In this document: positions 1 to 7,538 of the stretch, in pieces
Numbering within the stretch: the stretch's first letter is position 1
Layout of the letters: every line of letters begins with the position of its first letter
NCBI RefSeq assembly: GCF_018403225.1
Contig: NZ_BOSG01000004.1
Location: 1 to 64,000, forward strand
Length of the DNA stretch: 64,000 bases
DNA from: Paenibacillus sp. J23TS9
GTDB lineage: Bacteria; Bacillota; Bacilli; Paenibacillales; Paenibacillaceae
Direction: 5' to 3'
Notes under the pieces: model-generated
The model's database searches: none
What the model saw: the letters and a program-made list of their open reading frames with translations, nothing else
Told to the model about the DNA's origin: nothing
Made by a program: the position numbers and the translations under genes

Positions 1-550
1 CTTCCAGCTCGCGATATAGAGGAAATGTTGACGCGCGTCCTCGGTGGGACTACCCGGTGAAGCAGGCTCGGACGGTCGCCCCCACGCTGCGTCGGTTCTC
101 TCCTACACAACCGCTCAAATAAAAAAACGCCTTTCGGCGTTATGTTTTATGTATGGAGCGGGTGATGGGAATACTCAACATTTTGATTCAAATGCGAGCT
201 TCCAGCTCGCGGTATAGAGGAAATGTTGACGCGCGTCCTCGGTGGGACTACCCGGTGAAGCAGGCTCGGACGGTCGCCCCCACGCTGCGTCGGTTCTCTC
301 CCACACAACCGCTCAAATAAAAAAACGCCTTTCGGCGTTATGTTTTATGTATGGAGCGGGTGATGGGAATACTCAACATTTTGATTTAAATGCGAGCTTC
401 CAGCTCGCGGTATAGAGGAAATGTTGACGCGCGTCCTCGGTGGGACTACCCGGTGAAGCAGGCTCGGACGGTCGCCCCCACGCTGCGTCGGTTCTCTCCC
501 ACACAACCGCTCAAATAAAAAAAACGCCTTTCGGCGTTATGTTTTATGTA
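1..550. repeat. 198-bp tandem repeat carrying the tRNA-Gly 3' tail
   Basis: Units begin at 1, 199 and 397, giving a period of 198 bp; the third unit has one extra A and runs into the intact tRNA-Gly. Units are nearly identical, with scattered single-base changes near 13, 112 and 188 relative to later copies. Read on the minus strand, each unit contains the last 19 nt of tRNA-Gly including CCA (plus-strand 154-172 and 352-370), a terminator hairpin (AACGCC/GGCGTT with a T run), a GC-rich stretch of about 110 bp, and a hairpin GCGAGCT-GGA-AGCTCGC. The array may continue to the left of the window. A recent tandem duplication seeded inside the tRNA 3' end is the simplest reading. Confidence 0.9.
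517..538 (-). terminator. Terminator of the tRNA-Pro/tRNA-Gly transcript
   Basis: On the minus strand AACGCC-GAAA-GGCGTT is followed by a run of T. It lies just downstream of tRNA-Gly, and copies of it sit in both upstream repeat units. Confidence 0.8.
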
Positions 551-624
551 TGGAGCGGGTGATGGGAATCGAACCCACGCTATCAGCTTGGAAGGCTGAA
601 GTTCTACCATTGAACTACACCCGC
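551..624 (-). tRNA. tRNA-Gly (anticodon TCC)
   Basis: The minus strand folds as a full cloverleaf: acceptor GCGGGTG/CACCCGC, D stem GTTC/GAAC, anticodon stem TCAGC/GCTGA with loop CTTCCAA (anticodon TCC), T stem GTGGG/CCCAT with loop TTCGAAT, discriminator T and an encoded CCA. It is the second gene of a two-tRNA transcript, and its 3' tail is duplicated in the upstream repeat units. Confidence 0.95.
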
Positions 625-639
625 ATCGAAAACAAAGTA

Positions 640-713
640 TCGGGATGACACGATTTGAACATGCGACCCCCTGGTCCCAAACCAGGTGCTCTACCAAGCT
701 GAGCTACATCCCG
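640..713 (-). tRNA. tRNA-Pro (anticodon TGG)
   Basis: The minus strand shows acceptor CGGGATG/CATCCCG, anticodon stem CCTGG/CCAGG with loop TTTGGGA (anticodon TGG), and a T loop TTCAAAT. The discriminator is A and CCA is not encoded, unlike in the neighbouring tRNA-Gly. Only 15 nt separate the two tRNAs, so they are probably co-transcribed. Confidence 0.95.
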
Positions 714-751
714 CTGATACTCACGACTTCATGGTAGTGAAGACAAGAAAT

Positions 752-780
752 AATATATCACGAGTAAGCGGGATATGCAA
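752..780 (-). promoter_or_regulatory. Promoter of the tRNA pair
   Basis: On the minus strand a -35 like TTGCAT (775-780) and a -10 TATATT (752-757) are separated by 17 bp, about 40 bp upstream of tRNA-Pro. Confidence 0.6.
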
Positions 781-811
781 CTCTTTTTTTGCTTGGACAT
801 CGCTATCATGG

Positions 812-2914
812 CTAATGCAGTAGAAATGTCTTCTCAAAATCCTTAGGAAGGATTGGCTTACTGAAATAATAACCCTGTCCCTCATGACAGCGTTGTTCTC
901 TCAGGAAACGAAGCTGCTCCTCATTTTCCACCCCTTCGGCAGTCACTTTAAGCTGTAAGTGGTGAGCCATGGACGTGATGGTGGATACAATGGCAGCATC
1001 GTTATGATCACTCATGACCTCATGGACGAAGGAACGGTCAATCTTGAGCCTGTCGATCGGCATGTTCTTCAGGTAATGCAGTGAGCTGTAACCTGTGCCA
1101 AAGTCATCGATGCTGATAAAGACACCAAGCTCTTTCAACCGGCGCAACTGCTCGAAGGCCGTTTCCTTGTCAAACGTCATGCTTTCTGTAATCTCAAGCT
1201 CCACATACTTGGGTTCCAGCCCGATTTCATTCAATATTTGGCCAATTTGGTCTGCCAGCTGCGGCTGCAGAAACTGACGCATAGACAGATTGATGGACAC
1301 ACAAATCGGCTTGTAACCTGCGTCCTGCCACTCTTTATTCAGCGTGCAGGCCGTCCGGAGCACCCACTCACCGATCGGGACAATTAAGCCGCTCTCCTCA
1401 GCCAATGGAATGAATTCCAGCGGCGAGACGTTACCTCTTTTTGGATGCTTCCACCGCAAGAGTGCCTCCATGCCGACAATTTCAGTTGTTTCCAAGTGAA
1501 CCAGCGGCTGATACTCCAGATAAAACTCATTCCGTTCGAGAGCCTTGCGAAGATCATTTTCCAGCTTGAGTCTTTCCTTAGCCTTACGCTGCATCGAAGG
1601 TACGAAATGGCGCACATCTATACCGTAGTCCTTCGCATGATGTACTGCAGTGTCTGCATGCTGAATGACCTCTTCCGCCGTGTCTCCGTCTTCTGGATAG
1701 ACGGCCATACCTGCGCATAATGAAATATGATAATCATAATCGTCAATCGTTATGGGCTTTTCAAACAGCTCCAGCAGTTCTCTGACCCGGCTTATCGCTG
1801 AATCCACGTCGACTAGCGAAGGAATGATCAAAGCAAACTCGTCGCCGCCCATGCTGAATACCTCTTCTTTAGGAAGAGAATTACGCTTCAGTCGGTCTCC
1901 CACCATCTGCAGAAGCTGGTCCCCGGCCTGATGTCCAAGCGAATCATTGATATTCTTAAACCTGTTAACATTGAATACCACGATTCCGGACTTGCCGTTA
2001 TCCCTTCCCTGCACCAGCCTGCCCAGACGTTGGTTCAGCCGCCGCTTGTTGGGCAGTCCTGTAAGGTCATCATGAAAAGCAAGATAGTTCATCTTAGCCT
2101 CGATGCGCTGCTGCTCACGGAATGGATCTTCAATAGTCAGCCGGTAAACACCTTTTAACATCAGATAATAAGACACGCTACCGCAAAGAACTCCTAGTAA
2201 ATAGTTGATATCGTATGTATTTTCGGCACTAATAATCAGACCTTGGCCGATGGTAATGTAAATCAAAGCACGGATAATAATCAGAAGCGAGGGAGCCCGT
2301 TCCTTTCGGCCTCGATATACGATGGCAGCCATGCCGCTCAGACAGACAGCCACAATCACAAGACCCATCAGCTTCATAAGATTGTTCATGCTTCCACTGC
2401 TTGTCAGTGGCGGTAAAACACGGTTCCATATCACAAAAGCAGCAATGCACATCACCGTAAGCAAACTTGTCGCCGTGAAAACAATGCTTTTATGCGCGAG
2501 CGAGACCATGGAATCCTTCAAGCTGTAAATGCATAAAATCCCGGTTGCAAATAGGAGCTTTGAAAGAATGAGCAGCCATAAACCGTTATTCGCTGTAAGG
2601 GTGTAACCAAAAAGCGAAACTCCCATCAGACTTAAGGTCTGTAAAAGATCACAAACCGCCACGCATAAAAATAACGCGGCCGTATATAGCCTGTAGCGTG
2701 ATAGCTTGTGTGAAAACAAAAGCCACCCCTGTGAGAAAATAGAAAATCCCACTGCCACACAGCAGCTGCTAAGAAGAATAAAAACTGTTATGAATGCATC
2801 TTTATCCAATACCTGAAACGCAAACGCTGATTCTGCCAATTGTAGTGCTGCAAATAACGCTATCCCCCATAGGGCTGCTTTGATCGTTCGTTTCTCCTCG
2901 ACTCTTGTACGCAT
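812..2914 (-). CDS. Membrane GGDEF-EAL protein, probably a c-di-GMP phosphodiesterase
   Basis: This 700-aa protein has about eight hydrophobic segments in residues 10-260, a MASE3-like sensor arrangement by inference. A GGDEF domain (about 275-440) and an EAL domain (about 450-700) follow. The GGDEF signature itself is present at 356-360, but the usual DxDxFK metal-binding strand reads N315-V-N317-R-F-K, so both Asp are Asn, and no RxxD inhibitory site precedes the signature. The EAL domain keeps its key motifs: EALLR at 483, DDFGTGYS and AEGVE. Net activity is therefore more likely c-di-GMP hydrolysis, with the GGDEF domain acting as a GTP or c-di-GMP sensor; that is inference. The gene stands alone, with no partner regulator beside it. 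Confidence 0.9.
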   Translation of the reverse strand: MRTRVEEKRTIKAALWGIALFAALQLAESAFAFQVLDKDAFITVFILLSSCCVAVGFSIFSQGWLLFSHKLSRYRLYTAALFLCVAVCDLLQTLSLMGVSLFGYTLTANNGLWLLILSKLLFATGILCIYSLKDSMVSLAHKSIVFTATSLLTVMCIAAFVIWNRVLPPLTSSGSMNNLMKLMGLVIVAVCLSGMAAIVYRGRKERAPSLLIIIRALIYITIGQGLIISAENTYDINYLLGVLCGSVSYYLMLKGVYRLTIEDPFREQQRIEAKMNYLAFHDDLTGLPNKRRLNQRLGRLVQGRDNGKSGIVVFNVNRFKNINDSLGHQAGDQLLQMVGDRLKRNSLPKEEVFSMGGDEFALIIPSLVDVDSAISRVRELLELFEKPITIDDYDYHISLCAGMAVYPEDGDTAEEVIQHADTAVHHAKDYGIDVRHFVPSMQRKAKERLKLENDLRKALERNEFYLEYQPLVHLETTEIVGMEALLRWKHPKRGNVSPLEFIPLAEESGLIVPIGEWVLRTACTLNKEWQDAGYKPICVSINLSMRQFLQPQLADQIGQILNEIGLEPKYVELEITESMTFDKETAFEQLRRLKELGVFISIDDFGTGYSSLHYLKNMPIDRLKIDRSFVHEVMSDHNDAAIVSTITSMAHHLQLKVTAEGVENEEQLRFLREQRCHEGQGYYFSKPILPKDFEKTFLLH

Positions 2915-3123
2915 AAAGCCATCTGACCCCCGGGTTATCCTAAAATAATGAAGATGGTTTCACGCTAAATAATTCCACATATTTCCCCCTTTTCCTGCTA
3001 GGATCAGACAATAATTTTACAGCCTCTGCCACTCTTCGACAGAAGACATGGATGAATAAATATTTGAATCCTTTTTCGCCTTCAATCGTAAAATAAGATA
3101 TCACACTGAAGGAGTGAATATGG

Positions 3124-3447
3124 ATGATCGTAGTTACGACAGAGCACATACATAATCATGAGGTTGTTGAAGTGCTGGGCACGACATTTGGTGTCGTTGT
3201 CCGGGCTCGGGGAATCGGCGGCGATATTATGGCATCATTAAAGGGACTGGTTGGCGGAGAAGTGAAGCAGTACACACAGATGATTGAGGATGCCAGACGG
3301 CAGGCCATGGACCGGATGGTGCAAAATGCGCATGCCATGGGCGGAGATGCTATTGTGATGATGCGCTTCGACAGCGGGGATATCGGCAACAATATGAGCG
3401 AGATCGTCGCATATGGTACCGTGGTCAGAACGAGACCTATCGGTTAA
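3124..3447 (+). CDS. YbjQ/UPF0145 family protein
   Basis: The 107-aa protein has the length and pattern of the YbjQ family (heavy-metal-binding-like fold of unknown function): an N-terminal VTTEHIHNHEVVEVLGTTFG stretch, a central GGDIMASLK segment and a C-terminal GGDAIVMMRFD strand. No signal peptide or membrane segment is present. A site GAAGGAG lies about 10 nt before the ATG at 3124; an ATG four bases earlier is out of frame. The small membrane protein gene starts 13 nt after its stop, so the two are probably co-transcribed up to the terminator at 3725-3762. Confidence 0.85.
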   Translation: MIVVTTEHIHNHEVVEVLGTTFGVVVRARGIGGDIMASLKGLVGGEVKQYTQMIEDARRQAMDRMVQNAHAMGGDAIVMMRFDSGDIGNNMSEIVAYGTVVRTRPIG

Positions 3448-3460
3448 TGTGGACATTCAT

Positions 3461-3712
3461 ATGGGTGCAATTGTGGGTATCATCTTGATTTACGGTCTGC
3501 AGCTTGTCGTATTTTTACTTCTGCTCTGGCTCAGTTGGCGCTTCTTCGATCGCAGGTACCGCCGCAAAGATGAAGACGCTGTACAAAGGGATCTCTTGAG
3601 CGGTAAGTTCACGCCTACTCCTGAGATATTTGTAGACCCGCGGGACGGTTGCAAGTATCAGGTATATTACAATAAGGAAACAGGAGAACGGGAATATGTC
3701 CGCATCAAATAG
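3461..3712 (+). CDS. Small single-span membrane protein, unknown function
   Basis: From the ATG at 3461 this is an 83-aa protein with one N-terminal transmembrane helix (about residues 3-27, rich in I, L and V), a basic FDRRYRRK stop-transfer segment and a charged cytoplasmic tail ending in a YYNKETGEREY motif. The frame is open back to 3413, but that part overlaps the ybjQ-like gene and has no good ribosome site. I do not recognise the family. It sits between the ybjQ-like gene and a terminator. Confidence 0.65.
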   Translation: MGAIVGIILIYGLQLVVFLLLLWLSWRFFDRRYRRKDEDAVQRDLLSGKFTPTPEIFVDPRDGCKYQVYYNKETGEREYVRIK

Positions 3713-3724
3713 CTTCCGTTATAA

Positions 3725-3762
3725 AAAAAAGCTTGGCCGCAATTTATGCGGTCAAGCTTTTT
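3725..3762. terminator. Bidirectional terminator
   Basis: The hairpin AAGCTTGGCCGC / GCGGTCAAGCTT is flanked by an A run on the left and T residues on the right, between convergent genes ending at 3712 and 3777. Confidence 0.85.
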
Positions 3763-3776
3763 CACTCTTCTGCTGA

Positions 3777-4739
3777 TTAATTCGTGTCGAAATTAACTTC
3801 CGGCGTGGTCAGCTTGTCATAGAATTCCACATATTTATCCTTATCCTTCGATGCACGCTGTGCCATGGCCGAGCGCGGATGCTCGTCCAGCGTACCTGTA
3901 ATCATGTAAGGAATGAGATAACCCCATTCTTCCTTCTCACGAAGTGGAATCATGAAGCGTTCGATGATATCCAGCACCGGACGCAACGTGTAGTGTGTAT
4001 TCTTCAGATGCGTTACAAGAAGCTCAGTCGGACAGTTGCCCGCAGCGCGCCCCATACCGAACACAGACGCATCCAGCAATTCCACCCCGTGCTCAGCAGC
4101 AGTCAGCGTGTTGGAGAACGCAAGCTGCATATTGTTATGCGTATGTACCCCTAAGCGTTTATTCGGCAGATAGTTTTTAAACTTTTCTACCAGATATTCA
4201 ACATCCTTGTGATCCAGACTTCCGTAGGAATCGACGATATACACGACATCGACCACGCTGTCCTTAATCATTTCAAAAGCTTCAAGGAGCTCATTCTCCA
4301 TGACATTGGACAAAGCCATGATGTTCAGTGTGGTCTCGTATCCGCGGTCGTGGAATGTTTGAATTAATTCCAACGCCTTGTCCACGTCTTTAATGTAACA
4401 GGCAACACGGATCAGATCGAGCATGCTTTCCGTTCGCGGCAAAATATCATCCACATCTACCCGGCCAATATCGACAAGAGCGGATAATTTAGTTTTACCC
4501 TTTTGAGGAATTACCTGGCGCAGGAAGTCATCATTCAAAAACCGCCATGGTCCCGCTTGATCGGCGCCCTTAAGCAGCTTAGGGGAATTTTTATAGCCAA
4601 TTTCCATATAGTCAACGCCAGCCTCATTCAGTCCGGCATACAAGCTCTGTACAAATTCAACGCTGAAATCCCAATTGTTCACCAGTCCACCGTCACGAAT
4701 TGTACAATCCACAATCTTACAGGGATTTGTCTTCAACAA
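3777..4739 (-). CDS. HMGL-like (DRE-TIM) aldolase catalytic domain protein
   Basis: The 320-aa protein belongs to the pyruvate-type aldolase/HMG-CoA lyase-like TIM barrels. Near the N-terminus CTIRDGG replaces the usual TLRDG substrate- and metal-binding motif, and HTHNN at about residues 198-202 supplies metal-ligand histidines. It most resembles 4-hydroxy-2-oxovalerate aldolase-type proteins, but the substrate cannot be read from the sequence. The start is TTG at 4737-4739 behind GGAAGGGGA; a second TTG follows at once. It is monocistronic and divergent from feoA, with the Fur box lying between the two genes. Confidence 0.8.
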   Translation of the reverse strand: MLKTNPCKIVDCTIRDGGLVNNWDFSVEFVQSLYAGLNEAGVDYMEIGYKNSPKLLKGADQAGPWRFLNDDFLRQVIPQKGKTKLSALVDIGRVDVDDILPRTESMLDLIRVACYIKDVDKALELIQTFHDRGYETTLNIMALSNVMENELLEAFEMIKDSVVDVVYIVDSYGSLDHKDVEYLVEKFKNYLPNKRLGVHTHNNMQLAFSNTLTAAEHGVELLDASVFGMGRAAGNCPTELLVTHLKNTHYTLRPVLDIIERFMIPLREKEEWGYLIPYMITGTLDEHPRSAMAQRASKDKDKYVEFYDKLTTPEVNFDTN

Positions 4740-4872
4740 AAACTTCCCCTTCCATGATGAAATTTATTATTTTATCATACTTGAATTACAGTGCTAAAGT
4801 AAAGATGAATATACATTTATTCGCATTCCAGGCATAATTCAAAATATATACATATTGGAAGAAGGATAGATA

Positions 4873-4902
4873 TTGTAGCCTCCCCCTCCCGCATGCTATA
4901 TT
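4873..4902 (+). promoter_or_regulatory. feo operon promoter
   Basis: TTGTAG (4873-4878) and TATATT (4897-4902) are 18 bp apart, immediately upstream of the Fur-like box and about 50 bp before feoA. Confidence 0.5.
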
Positions 4903-4913
4903 ACAGAGTGAAA

Positions 4914-4928
4914 TGAGATTGATTATCA
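4914..4928 (+). promoter_or_regulatory. Fur box of the feo operon
   Basis: TGAGATT-G-ATTATCA matches the 7-1-7 Fur consensus TGATAAT-N-ATTATCA at 12 of 14 positions. It lies just past the predicted transcription start, where a repressor would block feoAB when iron is plentiful. Confidence 0.75.
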
Positions 4929-4952
4929 CTCTCTTCTGGGGGAATACAGCGA

Positions 4953-5192
4953 ATGAATCAGCCAACTCAACTGTTGAATTTAAAGCCTGGTACAGCAGGC
5001 TCCATATATGCAATCAAAGAAATGAATCCAATTCTGCGCCAGCGCTTGTATGATCTTGGCGTTCATGAAGGCTCCACTGTTTTCATGAAGCAGCGTGGTC
5101 CCTTTGGAGGTCCTATCACATTGGAATGCAACGGGCAGCTTTTCGGCATCCGCCTGAAAGAGGCGAAAGAAATTGAGGTGTCGATCTGTTGA
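4953..5192 (+). CDS. feoA: Ferrous iron transport protein A
   Basis: This 79-aa SH3-like FeoA protein has the family's LRQRLYDLGVHEGS segment and ends in a KEAKEIEV strand. FeoA is a small cytoplasmic partner of the FeoB permease. GGGGGAA precedes the ATG at 4953. Its TGA overlaps the TTG start of feoB in TTGA, so translation is probably coupled. A Fur box lies 25 bp upstream of the gene. Confidence 0.95.
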   Translation: MNQPTQLLNLKPGTAGSIYAIKEMNPILRQRLYDLGVHEGSTVFMKQRGPFGGPITLECNGQLFGIRLKEAKEIEVSIC

Positions 5193-7198
5193 GCTCCTTT
5201 GCGTTGGTCGGTAATCCGAATACTGGTAAAACTTCACTTTTCAACACACTGACGACCTCCTATGAATATGTAGGCAACTGGGCTGGTGTCACCGTAGAAA
5301 AAAAGATCGGAGACTTAAAAAATGGCGGCGGCCAGCTGGTCGATCTGCCAGGCATATACTCCCTGCATCCCCTATCCAGAGATGAGAGTGTCGCTGCACA
5401 GTATTTAATGGAAGAAACACCCTCCGCTCTCATCAATATTGTGGATGCCTCCCAGTTGGAGAGAAATCTCGCACTTAGCATTCAGCTGCTGGAATATGGG
5501 CGTCCGATCATCCTAGGGCTAAACATGATGGATGTGGCCGCAAACCGCGGTATACATGTGGATATTCATAGGCTTCAGGAACAGCTCGGAGTTCCCATTA
5601 TTCCGCTCGTCGCCCGTACAGGCAAGGGCAGCTCGAAGGTTTTGAGTACGCTGAAGGAAATCCCGGCTGCAGCGTCGCCAGAATTAAAACTGGACTATGG
5701 AGCGGCAGAAGCAGCCATAACAGACATTGAAAGCCTGCTCGCAACCACATCCGGACTGCCGAATCACCGCTGGGTTGCACTCCAGCTGCTCGCACAAAAC
5801 CCAGTTATTCTTCAAGCATTATCCTCCAAAATAGATATGAATTTAGTGAACGACATTAGCAAAAACTGTGAAGAACAGCTCCAGCAGATGGGACTTCCCT
5901 CCTCCTTGCCGGATTGGATACGTTCAGTACGCACCGGATTTATCGAAAAACTATGCTCTGCAGCCATGGATCGTTCTTCGCAAAAGCCGCATAATTTGAC
6001 AGAACGCCTGGACAACATTTTGACCCATCGTTATTTCGGCATACCGATTTTTCTTATATTCATGTTTTTGCTCTTTAAAGTTACGTTTGACTGGATCGGC
6101 AATCCGCTGTCGGATGTGCTGGACGGATTTATATCAGGAACGGTAAGTGACGGAATCAATAAAGCGCTGGATCTGGCAGGCGCTTCATCCTTCACCCACG
6201 CTTTGATCGTAGACGGCATCGTGGCCGGTGTGGGCGGAGTACTTGTCTTTATTCCGCAAATTTTCATCTTGTTTCTTATCATATCCTTTATCGAGGATTC
6301 GGGTTACATGGCTCGTGTCAGTCTATTGATGGACAGTCTCATGGAGGCCGTCGGCCTGAACGGCAAGGCCTTCATTCCTTTTATCATCGGGTTTGGCTGT
6401 AATGTACCCGCCGTCATGTCGGCGCGCAGCATTGAACAGCCCAAGGATCGGCTGCTGACCACTCTGCTCATTCCATTGATGTCCTGCTCAGCAAGACTGC
6501 CGGTATACGCGTTGTTCGCAGGCGTCTTCTTCCAGAGCCACCAGGCACTTGTCGTTCTATCCATGTATGTACTCGGCATTGCGATGGCGCTGCTGCTGTG
6601 CAAGGTATTCTCATCTTACTTGCTGAAGAATGAATCCTCCGTGTTTATCGTAGAACTGCCACCATATCGGTTACCTCAGGGACGCACCCTGATGCGGGGT
6701 ACCTGGGAAAAAGGCAAAGGATTCCTGAGAAAAGCCGGCACACTCATTCTTGGCGGCTCAGTGCTGATCTGGCTCCTCTCCTACAGCGGACCGGGAGGCT
6801 TCGGTGTGGAGATGAATAACAGCTTCCTAGCCAAAATTGGCGGGCTGATGGCCCCGCTGCTGGCACCACTCGGTTTCGGGACCTGGCAGTCAGGTTCTTC
6901 ACTGTTGACCGGATTTTTAGCAAAGGAAATCGTCGTTTCAACCATGAATATCATTTATCACGTCCCTAATATGGAAGGCTTACAAGGACAGATCGCGCAT
7001 AGCTTTACATCCCTTCAGGCATTCAGCTTCATGGCATTTGTGCTGCTGTACACGCCATGTCTGGCTACCGTGGGTGTGATCCGCAAGGAGACCTCCTCCT
7101 GGCGCTGGACGATATTTTCCATCGGTTATGCAGTCGTTCTTGCTTATCTTATATCTCTGATTATTTATCAGGGCGGCCATTTGTTGGGTTTGTCTTAA
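5189..7198 (+). CDS. feoB: Ferrous iron transporter FeoB
   Basis: FeoB is the inner-membrane Fe(II) permease with an N-terminal GTPase-like domain. The 669-aa protein shows G1 GNPNTGKT at residues 8-15, G3 DLPG, G4 NMMD and a C-terminal membrane domain from about residue 285 with two gate regions (GFGCNVPAV and the later CLATVGVI). The length is typical of the family. The start is TTG at 5189, overlapping the feoA stop. A small Cys-rich gene follows at 7236, giving the common feoA-feoB-small-protein arrangement. Confidence 0.97.
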   Translation: MSSFALVGNPNTGKTSLFNTLTTSYEYVGNWAGVTVEKKIGDLKNGGGQLVDLPGIYSLHPLSRDESVAAQYLMEETPSALINIVDASQLERNLALSIQLLEYGRPIILGLNMMDVAANRGIHVDIHRLQEQLGVPIIPLVARTGKGSSKVLSTLKEIPAAASPELKLDYGAAEAAITDIESLLATTSGLPNHRWVALQLLAQNPVILQALSSKIDMNLVNDISKNCEEQLQQMGLPSSLPDWIRSVRTGFIEKLCSAAMDRSSQKPHNLTERLDNILTHRYFGIPIFLIFMFLLFKVTFDWIGNPLSDVLDGFISGTVSDGINKALDLAGASSFTHALIVDGIVAGVGGVLVFIPQIFILFLIISFIEDSGYMARVSLLMDSLMEAVGLNGKAFIPFIIGFGCNVPAVMSARSIEQPKDRLLTTLLIPLMSCSARLPVYALFAGVFFQSHQALVVLSMYVLGIAMALLLCKVFSSYLLKNESSVFIVELPPYRLPQGRTLMRGTWEKGKGFLRKAGTLILGGSVLIWLLSYSGPGGFGVEMNNSFLAKIGGLMAPLLAPLGFGTWQSGSSLLTGFLAKEIVVSTMNIIYHVPNMEGLQGQIAHSFTSLQAFSFMAFVLLYTPCLATVGVIRKETSSWRWTIFSIGYAVVLAYLISLIIYQGGHLLGLS

Positions 7199-7235
7199 GT
7201 TGTGGCCCGACCTTACAGAAATGAGGTGCATATCC

Positions 7236-7442
7236 TTGATTGATATTTTGATTATCGGCGTTATTTTCGCCTATGCTGCATGGACACTTTTCCGTTATGT
7301 AAAAAAGAGTAAGAAAGGTGCCTGCGCTTCCTGCTCCCTGAACAAATCCTGTCAGTCAGCCTGTTCTATTCCGGAAGCAACCATGCCTCACACCAATAAC
7401 GCAGGAGACATCCGTTCCAGAATCCAGCCAAAAGAAAAATAA
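7236..7442 (+). CDS. FeoB-associated Cys-rich membrane protein
   Basis: A 68-aa protein with one N-terminal membrane helix (about 3-21), a basic YVKKSKKG stop-transfer segment and four Cys in a CASC...CQSAC pattern, as in the small Cys-rich proteins found after feoB. I chose the TTG at 7236 because GAGGTG sits 7 nt upstream; the frame is open back to 7200 without a better ribosome site. It is the third gene of the Fur-controlled feo transcript and ends before the terminator at 7488. Its role in Fe(II) uptake is inferred from position. Confidence 0.8.
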   Translation: MIDILIIGVIFAYAAWTLFRYVKKSKKGACASCSLNKSCQSACSIPEATMPHTNNAGDIRSRIQPKEK

Positions 7443-7487
7443 TCATCGTTGCATTTTCACAGCTGACAGAATGCTCTTAGAAAAATA

Positions 7488-7533
7488 ATGGGCAGCCCCA
7501 AGTTCCCAAAGGAACCAGGGGCTGCCCATTTTT
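7488..7533. terminator. Bidirectional terminator
   Basis: A long hairpin, ATGGGCAGCCCC paired with GGGGCTGCCCAT plus an inner GTTCC/GGAAC, is followed by T residues. It separates the feo operon from pepA. Confidence 0.9.
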
Positions 7534-7538
7534 CATAG

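Noticed and set aside
1..550. CRISPR-like array
   Set aside because: The repeats are 198 bp with near-identical content and no variable spacers; no cas genes are nearby.
446..697. Minus-strand ORF of 83 aa across the tRNA-Gly
   Set aside because: It is a translation of tRNA and repeat DNA, not a gene.
2940..3149. 69-aa minus-strand ORF upstream of the ybjQ-like gene
   Set aside because: It overlaps the promoter and start of a good plus-strand gene and shows no ribosome site.
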